A stretch of DNA of 5,283 nucleotides. Source: an uncultured Bacteroidales bacterium (GTDB lineage Bacteria; Bacteroidota; Bacteroidia; Bacteroidales; Paludibacteraceae). A program made the translations under genes and the position numbers. The stretch covers positions 6,464-11,746 of the forward strand of contig ONXE01000127.1 in assembly GCA_900321775.1 (NCBI GenBank), read 5' to 3'. Below, in pieces: positions 1 to 5,283 of this stretch (position 1 is its first letter; each line of letters opens with the position of its first letter). The notes under the pieces were generated by a model, which saw only the letters and a program-made list of their open reading frames with translations, ran no database searches and was not told the origin of the DNA.

Positions 1-698
1 TTCGATGCAAAGAAGTCGTGACGCTTCTGCAGTGCCGCCAGCAGGTCGGCAAACGTCTTGATAGTCACGCCGCTCACCTCTGACAACTTGGCTATGTAGC
101 CGGCCCACGTTGCGGCCTCTATGTTCATCGCTGCGTCCGGACGCCAGGCGGGAATCATGCGGGTCTTGCAACTCTTGTCCGCGGCCACTATGTCATGATA
201 CTCCAGCGAATCTACGGGGTCGTCCGTCGTGCACACAACCTCTACGTGGTAGTGCTCCATCAGACCGCGAGGCGTGAACTTCGGGTCGTTCTTGATCAGG
301 TCGTTGCACTTGTCGTAAATCTCCTTGGCGGTCTCGGGGTTCAAACGCTTCTCTATCCCAAAAGCCGTCTTCAACTCCAGATGTGTCCAGTGATAAAGCG
401 GGTTACGGAAGGTATATGGCACCGTCTCTGCCCATTTCTCAAACTTCTCCCAGTCGGTCGTATCGCTGCCCGTGCAGTAACGCTCCGGCACCCCGTTCGA
501 ACGCATGGCACGCCACTTGTAGTGGTCGCCCATCAACCAAATCTGTGCAATCGAGTCGAAACGTTTGTTCTCGGCCACCATCTTCGGAATCAGGTGGCAG
601 TGATAATCGATAATCGGCATCTTCGCCGCGTGCTCGTGGTAGAGCTCCTTCGCTGCATCAGTCTGCAGGAGGAAATCTTTGTCCATGAATGCTTTCAT
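1..698 (-). CDS. uxaC: Glucuronate (uronate) isomerase, N-terminal half, cut by left window edge
   Basis: Catalyses isomerisation of D-glucuronate to D-fructuronate (and D-galacturonate to D-tagaturonate), the first cytoplasmic step of hexuronate catabolism. The 232 visible residues match the UxaC family of the amidohydrolase superfamily. They show the metal-binding HxH in DYHCHL (residues 31-36), then KRFDSIAQIWLMGDHYKWRAMR (45-66), TVPYTFRNPLYHWTHLEL (92-109) and VCTTDDP (155-161). Family members are about 470 residues, so roughly the C-terminal half lies beyond position 1. The ATG at 696-698 is preferred because homologues begin with a short MK.FMD..FLL segment; a second in-frame ATG at 684-686 is possible. 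There is no Shine-Dalgarno site; the leader just upstream is A-rich, as is usual in Bacteroidota. The gene is divergent from the polyprenyl synthase gene and seems to have a long leader with tandem repeats. Identity is near certain; regulation is inferred. Confidence 0.97.
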   Translation of the reverse strand, partial: MKAFMDKDFLLQTDAAKELYHEHAAKMPIIDYHCHLIPKMVAENKRFDSIAQIWLMGDHYKWRAMRSNGVPERYCTGSDTTDWEKFEKWAETVPYTFRNPLYHWTHLELKTAFGIEKRLNPETAKEIYDKCNDLIKNDPKFTPRGLMEHYHVEVVCTTDDPVDSLEYHDIVAADKSCKTRMIPAWRPDAAMNIEAATWAGYIAKLSEVSGVTIKTFADLLAALQKRHDFFAS

Positions 699-756
699 TT
701 GTATTTGTGTATGTTTGATTATTAGTTAATATTCTGTTTTTGTCTTTATTCTTTAA

Positions 757-846
757 AACACGTAGTCCTCAACAGCCCGCAGGGCTAAATAACACGCAGT
801 TAATAACACGCAGTCCCCAACACGCAGTTAATAACCCGCAGTTCAA
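757..846. repeat. 14-bp imperfect tandem repeat in presumed uxaC leader
   Basis: The core AACACGCAGT occurs exactly at 791-800, 805-814 and 819-828, in consecutive 14-bp units ending alternately in TAAT and CCCC. Degenerate units are AACACGTAGT at 757-766 and AACCCGCAGT at 833-842. A sixth, longer unit at 771-790 carries a GC hairpin. The two adjacent pairs 791-818 and 819-846 also form a 28-bp higher-order repeat. Read on the minus strand, TAAC and GTTA flank TGCGT, so the unit could form a weak small hairpin in a uxaC transcript. The repeats lie between the candidate promoter at 856-863 and the uxaC start. Their function is unknown; a regulatory-protein array, an RNA element or simple slippage expansion are all possible. 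Confidence 0.8.
774..786. other. Short GC-rich hairpin inside the repeat array
   Basis: AGCCC at 774-778 pairs perfectly with GGGCT at 782-786 around the 3-base loop GCA. The hairpin is inserted into one unit of the tandem repeat. It is not followed by a T-run on either strand, so it is not a convincing intrinsic terminator. It could fold in the uxaC leader RNA. Confidence 0.5.
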
Positions 847-855
847 TTTCGGCTG

Positions 856-863
856 CAAAGTTA
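856..863 (-). promoter_or_regulatory. Candidate Bacteroidota-type -7 box for uxaC
   Basis: The minus strand reads TAACTTTG, a full match to the TAnnTTTG -7 consensus used by the Bacteroidota primary sigma factor, and is followed by CAGCC. A start of transcription near 849-851 would give uxaC a leader of about 150 nt that contains the whole tandem-repeat array. I do not see a clean TTG -33 element at the expected distance upstream (around 883-890), so an activator may be needed or the call may be wrong. Confidence 0.45.
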
Positions 864-882
864 GCACTTTTTCTTCATATTT

Positions 883-958
883 ATGTGTAAAAATTGCCAC
901 GAAATGTGTAAAAATCACTTTTTTTCTTTGATATTTCAAAAAAATACGTAAAAATTGC
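883..958. repeat. Three spaced copies of GTAAAAAT, candidate operator sites
   Basis: ATGTGTAAAAAT is exact at 883-894 and 904-915. A third related copy, TACGTAAAAATTGC, lies at 945-958 and shares GTAAAAATTGC with the first. The cores start at 887, 908 and 948, so spacings are 21 and 40 bp, close to two and four helical turns. The sites lie upstream of the candidate uxaC -7 box on one side and next to the polyprenyl synthase start on the other. Same-face spacing suggests protein binding, but AT-rich DNA produces such repeats by chance too. Confidence 0.35.
927..940. promoter_or_regulatory. Short inverted repeat upstream of the polyprenyl synthase gene
   Basis: TTTGA at 927-931 and TCAAA at 936-940 form a 5-bp inverted repeat around TATT. 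It sits 21 bp before the proposed TTG start. It could be a small operator or a weak leader hairpin. The plus-strand sequence TTTCTTTG ending at 930 is also a poor -7-like match. Nothing here is decisive. Confidence 0.2.
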
Positions 959-961
959 GCT

Positions 962-1975
962 TTGAATGCATTAGCTGACATAGAAAAATTGATGAGCGTC
1001 GAGGTGGCTCAGTTCCGCCAGGCCTACGAAAAATCGCTGGCCTCGGACAACCCCTTGCTCCAACAGGTGGCCGAACATCTGTTGGTCCGACGCGGCAAAC
1101 AGTTGCGCCCGATGTTGGTGCTCCTGTCGGCCAAGATGTGCCGTGGCGTCAACGAGAAGACCATCGACGCGGCCGTAGCCTTCGAACTCCTGCACACCGC
1201 CTCCCTTGTGCATGACGACGTGGTGGACGACTCACCCTTGCGTCGCGGCGTAGCCACGGTACAGAAGCGCTGGACCAACAAAGTGGCCGTCCTGACCGGC
1301 GACTACCTGCTGGCCAAAGTAATCGAACTGACCGCGGGCCTACGGAACCTGAAGCTCTTCAACATCGTCGCCGAGATAGGTCAAACCCTGGCCAAAGGCG
1401 AAGTGCTGCAACTGCACGCCAACGGCAGTATGTGGATAAGCGAGAGCGACTATTTCAAGATAATCGAGCAAAAAACCGCCGCCCTCTTTGCCGCCTGCAC
1501 CCAAGCCGGCGCGGTCTCCACCGGTGCCAGCATGCGCGCCGAAACGGCCCTCCGCACCTACGGACTCGAACTGGGCCTGATGTTCCAGATGAAAGACGAC
1601 CTGCTGGACTACTCGGACTCGGAGGACACGGGCAAGCCCACGATGAGCGACATACGCGACGGCAAGGCCACACTCCCCCTGCTCATCTCCTTGCAACGCG
1701 CGCCCCAAGCCGAAGCCGACGAGATACGCCGTCTGGCCGAAGACCTCTCCGCCGGCACCTTGGCCCTGGAGGGCAGGACACCCGAAGAAGCGGCCACGCG
1801 CGCCGAGCAGACCATCCTCTCGTTTGTGCTACGCTACGACGGCATCCGCTACGTGCAGCAGCAGATGGAGGCCCACAAACGCCGCGCCATAGAAGCCCTG
1901 TCGGTGTTCCACGATTCGTCGCTGAAAGCAGCCTTGATTCAGTTGTTGGAATACACGGTTACGCGCGTATATTAA
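962..1975 (+). CDS. Long-chain trans-polyprenyl diphosphate synthase (octaprenyl/heptaprenyl type)
   Basis: Cytoplasmic isoprenoid enzyme that extends allylic diphosphates with isopentenyl diphosphate, probably making the menaquinone side chain. The 337 residues are the normal length. Family motifs are in order: GKQLRP (45-50), the first Asp-rich motif DDVVD (85-89, bases 1214-1228), Lys-Thr (171-172), and the second Asp-rich motif DDLLD (212-216, bases 1595-1609) followed by GKP and GKATLPL. Small residues Ala80 and Ser81 just before the first Asp-rich motif suggest a long product rather than C15 or C20; exact chain length cannot be read off. The TTG at 962 is chosen because the resulting N-terminus (MNALADIEKL) resembles the start of Bacteroidales homologues, whereas the first in-frame ATG at 992 would drop ten residues. 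An in-frame stop at 929-931 blocks longer forms. The gene converges with the minus-strand glycosyltransferase across 7 bp, with no terminator hairpin visible. Confidence 0.95.
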   Translation: MNALADIEKLMSVEVAQFRQAYEKSLASDNPLLQQVAEHLLVRRGKQLRPMLVLLSAKMCRGVNEKTIDAAVAFELLHTASLVHDDVVDDSPLRRGVATVQKRWTNKVAVLTGDYLLAKVIELTAGLRNLKLFNIVAEIGQTLAKGEVLQLHANGSMWISESDYFKIIEQKTAALFAACTQAGAVSTGASMRAETALRTYGLELGLMFQMKDDLLDYSDSEDTGKPTMSDIRDGKATLPLLISLQRAPQAEADEIRRLAEDLSAGTLALEGRTPEEAATRAEQTILSFVLRYDGIRYVQQQMEAHKRRAIEALSVFHDSSLKAALIQLLEYTVTRVY

Positions 1976-1982
1976 GGTCAGT

Positions 1983-2800
1983 TCACCATTTGCCGGAGCG
2001 CACCATGCCTGCGATAAGGCAGAACAGAGCGTACCACGGATACACAATAGTCAGAAGAAGGGTTTTCATCCACAGCCATCTCAACACTTGCTTGTTTTTA
2101 TCCTCCCGGACACTGCGGCGCAGTCTGTCCCGCAGCAGCATCGTGTCCACTATCCATTTGCCGATAAGCCAAGGCGGACAAGCCACCGCCAGCAGGTTGC
2201 TCAGCAGCACCAGCGAACCGAGCATCCGTATGTCTCTGTCGCGGAAATGCGGTGCTTTGCCGGCCCAGCGCATGCGTTGACGTATCAGTTCGCGCAGGGT
2301 AGGCAGAGCCGTGCACGTGGCCTCGAAATGGTCCAGCGCCACGATACGGCGACCGCGGTGTTTGAAACTCTCCAGCAGGAACATATCGTCGCCGGAGGGG
2401 ATATTATGATGCAGATGCGGCCACGACGCGAGCCATTCCTTGCGATTGACAATCATGTTGGCTCCTGCGCACAAGACCGGTCTGCCGCGCCTGGCATAGC
2501 GTATCGTAACTTCCTGAATAGCAGCGTATTCTATCTGCTGCAGTTGCTCGATGAGCGTGCCGTTGGGCGACGTCATCCTCAGCGGCAGGATAATCAGGTC
2601 GGCCTCCGGAAGTCGCGGTGGGAGGATCTTGGGCGGGGTCACATCAGCGTCGTTGAGCCACACATACCTCGTGTAAGCCAGCGAGATGCCGTCGTACAGC
2701 GCCTGTTTCTTGCCTTTCCCGCGGTCCGGCACCACCAGCGTCGTCAAGCCGTCGCGACCCGTGGGGGCAGGCGAACCCTGACGTAGAGGTATGATGCGCA
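1983..2800 (-). other. Glycosyltransferase family 2 C-terminal region within the fused frame
   Basis: This part of the fused frame resembles membrane-bound Bacteroidota GT2 enzymes that carry DxD and QxxRW motifs and finish with transmembrane helices. Recognisable homology begins around TLVVPDRGKGKK (residues 171-182 of the fused frame). The preceding VRIIPLRQ (151-158) could be either the altered end of AroA or a remnant of the glycosyltransferase N-terminal strand, which often reads like vsviIPxRN. The fragment is about 255-270 residues; about 90-110 N-terminal residues seem to be missing relative to whole members. Confidence 0.65.
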
Positions 2801-3251
2801 CGATGTCGAGCAGTTGCTCCACAAACTGCGGGTACGACTTGCGGATACATTCGGTGTCGTCCACCGCGTAACCGGCCGCCAGAAAAGCCATAGCGATGCG
2901 ATGGTCGCCGTAACTCAGGAGCGGGAACTGCCCTTTCTCGATGCGCCGGAAGTTCTCCTCCAGCGCCTGCAATCGGTCGGATTCTTTGATGCGCAGACTC
3001 TCCGTCCCCGTCAGTTGGACATCCAGATGCAACTGATGACAGGCAACGGCAATGGCGGGCACCAGGTCAGGAAAAGCGGAACAATCCAGCGTGCGGAGTT
3101 GCCGCTGTTCGATGCGTCGGAAGATGTCCAGCGCCACCTTGTCACCCTGCAACGAATCGTCGCTCAGCCCGGGAAACTCCAACTCTTCTTTGATGAGCCC
3201 CAGCGCTTTTCTCTCCAGCCAGAACGCCGCCGCGGACCAATCGGGCTCCAT
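1983..3251 (-). CDS. Fused frame: EPSP synthase C-terminal part joined to truncated family 2 glycosyltransferase
   Basis: Residues 1-150 are the C-terminal part of 3-phosphoshikimate 1-carboxyvinyltransferase (AroA): EPDWSAAAFW (2-11), the catalytic-Asp segment LDCSAFPDL (55-63), ESLRIKESDRL (84-94), DHRIAMA (116-122) and RKSYPQF (137-143). Normal AroA proteins end just after this last motif. Here the frame continues as a glycosyltransferase 2: GKGKKQALYDG (178-188), the DxD-type DAD (201-203, bases 2643-2651), GANM (263-266), GDDMFLLESF (287-296) and QRMRW (325-329, bases 2265-2279, QxxRW type). Two C-terminal hydrophobic segments (about 343-365 and 396-417) imply membrane attachment. The usual glycosyltransferase N-terminus, with its opening membrane helix, the first nucleotide-binding strand and VDD-type motif, is absent. 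ATG 3251 is the first start after an in-frame stop at 3276-3278, but AroA-like sequence begins before it, so a clean start is doubtful. Neither half is likely to work as it stands. Sugar substrate unknown. Confidence 0.7.
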   Translation of the reverse strand: MEPDWSAAAFWLERKALGLIKEELEFPGLSDDSLQGDKVALDIFRRIEQRQLRTLDCSAFPDLVPAIAVACHQLHLDVQLTGTESLRIKESDRLQALEENFRRIEKGQFPLLSYGDHRIAMAFLAAGYAVDDTECIRKSYPQFVEQLLDIVRIIPLRQGSPAPTGRDGLTTLVVPDRGKGKKQALYDGISLAYTRYVWLNDADVTPPKILPPRLPEADLIILPLRMTSPNGTLIEQLQQIEYAAIQEVTIRYARRGRPVLCAGANMIVNRKEWLASWPHLHHNIPSGDDMFLLESFKHRGRRIVALDHFEATCTALPTLRELIRQRMRWAGKAPHFRDRDIRMLGSLVLLSNLLAVACPPWLIGKWIVDTMLLRDRLRRSVREDKNKQVLRWLWMKTLLLTIVYPWYALFCLIAGMVRSGKW

Positions 3252-3669
3252 CTGTTCGCGATTGGCTGTCTGTAGTCACGTCTGCGCCGATAAGCAGCAG
3301 CGCTGACACAAACTGCGTGGATTCGGGCCGGCTGATATGCACAGTGTGGCGCAGCAGTTGTCGTCCGCGGATATGCAGTGGCGGATAGCCCTCGCGGCCG
3401 GTATATTCGATATCTGCGCCCAGTTCGCGCAGCGCCTCCACTTCCTGCCCGATAGGCCTCTCATGCATGCGCGCGCATCCGTCTATCATAAGGTCTGCCC
3501 CGGGTTGGGCCGCAAAATAGGCCGTAAGGAACCGCATAGCAGTGCCGCTGTTCCCAACGTCGAGCGACGCGGGCGCAGCGGCAGACAGACACGAAGCCAT
3601 AACACGAAGCGCTTTGCGGATGAGCACGCGGTTGGCAATACTCTTGCTTATGGGCAGCTCAATTCTCAC
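3142..3669 (-). pseudogene. aroA: EPSP synthase (3-phosphoshikimate 1-carboxyvinyltransferase) 5' part, disrupted
   Basis: AroA joins phosphoenolpyruvate to shikimate-3-phosphate in the shikimate pathway. Residues 1-131 of this frame are genuine AroA: LPISKSIANR (5-14), LDVGNSGTAMRFLTAYF (36-52), MHERPIG (68-74), ALRELGADIEY (79-89) and STQFVSALLLIGADV (117-131). After about position 3277 the frame is only an out-of-frame reading of the EPDWSAAAFW segment, so residues beyond about 131 (down to 3142) are not AroA. The middle of the enzyme, including the conserved SRPYI..T...M..FG region, is missing. The stretch carrying the conserved Asp-Asp-Thr near residue 21 is missing as well. The GTG start at 3667-3669 directly follows the DPP III stop codon, and no earlier start is reasonable; the N-terminus is short compared with many homologues. 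True aroA sequence continues in the overlapping frame from about 3275 to 2800. A sequencing or assembly fault is the main alternative to real decay. Confidence 0.75.
3589..3610. repeat. 9-bp direct repeat at the aroA N-terminal gap
   Basis: ACACGAAGC occurs at 3589-3597 and 3602-3610 on the plus strand, copies offset by 13 bp. It falls exactly where AroA lacks a conserved stretch between KAL and VMASCLSA. Short direct repeats are typical endpoints of slippage deletions or duplications, and also of assembly collapse. Chance is possible. Confidence 0.5.
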
Positions 3670-5283
3670 TTATCTGTTGATGTCAGGCAGTTCGGAATAG
3701 TCGCGACTATAGCGCAGATGTTGCTCGATATAGCCTTCCGAGTAGTCGATAGTCACATCCGTGATGTTGCCCTCCTTGTCCATAACCGGCGTGTAAACGG
3801 GATTGACAAAGCCCTTGTACGGCGGGATATTCAGCGGTTTGTACCGTGCCAGCATCTCCTGATGCAAGTCCGGGTCAACGCGCACGGCATAGTCCTCCAC
3901 GAGTTGGCGGGCCTGCGCATAATCGCCGGTAGAAACGACCTCCTGCACGATGGCCAGCAGTTGGCCGTACAATGTCCGAAGTCCTTCATAATCATTGATT
4001 TGCAGGTAATGCTTGCCGTCGCGGACGATAATCTCAGCCTCGGGCTTGTCTGCGTTGGTATGCGCTAACACCCAGTTGGCGATGAGCGCGCGGTTACGCA
4101 TATGTGCCTCCTCCAGATTCTTGCCCGGCTCCACGCGAACCAACTGCGTCATCGCACCATTCATCATCTGCTCGTAGTACTCGGCTTTATAGGCCTCATT
4201 ATCAGGCAAAATGCCCAGTTCTACCAGTTTCGGGTCAGCGATATAATACAGCGAGAAAAGGTCGGCACGCGCCTCTTCCAGAGTCGAACCGTGTTCGCGC
4301 AGGTTGTCCTTCGTCACGCCCGGCATCAACTGGCCCGAACCGTGACCCAGACATTCGTGCAGATCCACTTGCACATCACCGGTCAAAGCCGAATAGCGGC
4401 GCGAGTAGTCCAACTCCTTGTCAGACAGCATGAACTCCTCGTTGAAACCGTTGCCCAGAGCAGCCTCGTTGTACGCCTCCATCAGGTTCTGGATAGTCAC
4501 CGACTTCGAACCGTACGACTTGCGAATCCAGTTGGCATTAGGCAGGTTGATGCCGATAGGAGTGGCCGGATAGCAGTCGCCCGCCAGGATGGCTGCCGTG
4601 ATAACTTTGGCCGTCACGCCCTTACACTCAGCCTTTTTATACTTGGGGTCAGTGGGCGAGTTGTCCTCAAACCACTGTGCGTTCTCCGACATCTTGATGG
4701 TGCGCTCCGTGGCTGCCAGGTCCTTGTAGTTGACCAGCGATTCCCACGCGCCGGTGATACCCAGCGGGTCGCCGTACACCTCCGTGAAACCGTTCACAAA
4801 ATCCACGCGGCTCTGCAGGTCTTTCACCCACGCAATAGCGTATTCGTTGAAGGTCCTGAGGTCGCCGGTCTTGTTGAAAGAAATCAGTTTCTCTATCACC
4901 ACTTTCTGCTCCTCGGTCTCGGCGTAGGGTAAGGCTTTCTCCAGATTCTCTACCACTTTGGCAAGCGCTGCGCTGTACAAACCTCCGTCTTCCACGCGGT
5001 ACACGCGCTCCACTACATTGCCCTCGGCATCCTTCACCAGTTTGCTGTTCAAACCTATCCACAACGGCTCAGCCGAGTCGTCCTTATGCGCGGCGTAGTA
5101 TGCCTCCGCTTCGGCCTGCGTCACACCCTCATAGTAGTTGCACGCCGAGTTCTTTAACAGGTCCACGCCCGAATCGGTGCACACTTTCTTGGGCAGCACA
5201 GTCGGGTCAAACATCACGTCCAGCAACTCTACGTAGTCTTCCTCCTTGAGGTTACTCTGCTTGCAGGCCTCCACGAACCACTC
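3670..5283 (-). CDS. Dipeptidyl peptidase III (peptidase family M49), C-terminal part, cut by right window edge
   Basis: Zinc metallopeptidase that removes dipeptides from the N-terminus of short peptides. The 537 visible residues include the M49 zinc motif HExxGH as HECLGH (bases 4342-4359) followed by GSGQL. The downstream EEARAD (bases 4261-4278) supplies the third zinc ligand. The spacing of 28 residues from the first His to the ligand Glu agrees with that of the characterised Bacteroides thetaiotaomicron enzyme, as I recall its numbering. By that numbering about 140 N-terminal residues lie beyond 5283, where any signal peptide would be, so location cannot be judged. The C-terminus (RYSRDYSELPDINR) looks complete and the stop is TAA at 3670-3672. 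The frame is open to the window edge; a GTG at 5272-5274 is only an internal Val. The aroA start follows with no gap, suggesting one transcript. No lesion is visible, in contrast to the next gene. Confidence 0.96.
   Translation of the reverse strand, partial: EWFVEACKQSNLKEEDYVELLDVMFDPTVLPKKVCTDSGVDLLKNSACNYYEGVTQAEAEAYYAAHKDDSAEPLWIGLNSKLVKDAEGNVVERVYRVEDGGLYSAALAKVVENLEKALPYAETEEQKVVIEKLISFNKTGDLRTFNEYAIAWVKDLQSRVDFVNGFTEVYGDPLGITGAWESLVNYKDLAATERTIKMSENAQWFEDNSPTDPKYKKAECKGVTAKVITAAILAGDCYPATPIGINLPNANWIRKSYGSKSVTIQNLMEAYNEAALGNGFNEEFMLSDKELDYSRRYSALTGDVQVDLHECLGHGSGQLMPGVTKDNLREHGSTLEEARADLFSLYYIADPKLVELGILPDNEAYKAEYYEQMMNGAMTQLVRVEPGKNLEEAHMRNRALIANWVLAHTNADKPEAEIIVRDGKHYLQINDYEGLRTLYGQLLAIVQEVVSTGDYAQARQLVEDYAVRVDPDLHQEMLARYKPLNIPPYKGFVNPVYTPVMDKEGNITDVTIDYSEGYIEQHLRYSRDYSELPDINR

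Larger units (their letters stand above)
699..961. other. AT-rich divergent intergenic region between uxaC and the polyprenyl synthase gene
   Basis: This 263-bp region has no credible gene. The 699-756 part is plain A/T-rich leader in front of uxaC. Positions 757-846 carry 14-bp tandem repeats, and 856-863 is a candidate minus-strand -7 box. Positions 883-958 carry three copies of GTAAAAAT, and 927-940 is a short inverted repeat. Open frames crossing the region (for example on the minus strand at 769-981) have no recognisable protein sequence and are treated as chance. Confidence 0.8.

Noticed and set aside
195..725. Plus-strand open frame of 176 codons antisense to uxaC
   Set aside because: UxaC similarity on the minus strand is continuous and unambiguous over the same bases.
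774..786. Intrinsic terminator in the uxaC leader
   Set aside because: The hairpin has only a 5-bp stem and is not followed by a T-run on either strand.
757..846. CRISPR array
   Set aside because: Units are 14 bp, directly adjacent and without unique spacers.
1960..1995. Bidirectional terminator between the convergent genes
   Set aside because: Only 7 bp separate the stop codons, and I find no GC stem with a T-run; the ACGCGCGT at 1961-1968 is a coding palindrome without a tail.
1432..2280. Plus-strand open frame overlapping the polyprenyl synthase in another frame
   Set aside because: It is a shifted reading of the synthase gene that then runs antisense through the glycosyltransferase end; low-complexity Arg-rich sequence.
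2088..2786. Plus-strand open frame of 232 codons antisense to the glycosyltransferase
   Set aside because: The minus-strand frame has GT2 motifs and hydrophobic helices; the antisense protein shows neither domain nor start context.
3249..3280. Programmed ribosomal frameshift joining the two aroA frames
   Set aside because: No slippery heptamer is evident, and a frameshift would not restore the roughly 45 missing residues.
3337..4068. Plus-strand open frame of 243 codons antisense to aroA and the DPP III end
   Set aside because: It crosses two minus-strand genes, has no family similarity that I recognise, and has a mirror-codon composition.
4102..4932. Long plus-strand open frame of 276 codons antisense to DPP III
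   Set aside because: The minus-strand frame carries clear M49 motifs through the whole stretch. The antisense frame has no recognisable domain and is rich in Arg, His and Val, as expected from reading GC-rich codons backwards.

Overview
The window looks like a chromosomal segment of a Bacteroidota bacterium, most likely of the order Bacteroidales. Protein similarity points that way: the glucuronate isomerase, the M49 peptidase with its HECLGH zinc motif and the AroA fragments all have Bacteroidales-type sequences. So do the A/T-rich gene leaders without Shine-Dalgarno sites and a -7 box of the TAnnTTTG type. Coding DNA is fairly GC-rich, while the single large intergenic region is strongly AT-rich.

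Layout. Positions 1-698 (minus) hold the N-terminal half of glucuronate isomerase (uxaC), cut by the left edge. Positions 699-961 are a divergent intergenic region with a candidate uxaC promoter, a 14-bp tandem repeat in the presumed uxaC leader, and a set of GTAAAAAT repeats. Positions 962-1975 (plus) encode a complete long-chain trans-polyprenyl diphosphate synthase with a TTG start. It converges with the next gene across only 7 bp. Positions 1983-3669 (minus) contain EPSP synthase (aroA) sequence in two reading frames. The second frame runs without a stop into the C-terminal half of a membrane-associated family 2 glycosyltransferase. Positions 3670-5283 (minus) hold the C-terminal part of dipeptidyl peptidase III (M49), cut by the right edge. 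Its stop codon directly abuts the GTG start of aroA.

The minus-strand genes on the right (DPP III, aroA, glycosyltransferase) are packed like an operon. They have no obvious common pathway: peptide breakdown, chorismate synthesis and glycan synthesis. The polyprenyl synthase probably supplies the menaquinone side chain or a related isoprenoid, and uxaC belongs to hexuronate catabolism.

The main anomaly is the aroA/glycosyltransferase stretch. Compared from memory with the families, it lacks about 15-20 residues near the AroA N-terminus and about 45 residues plus the frame in the middle. The N-terminal part of the glycosyltransferase is also missing at the fusion point. The flanking genes look intact. 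This is either a decaying locus with several deletions or an assembly artefact. I see no convincing new defence, mobile or RNA system.
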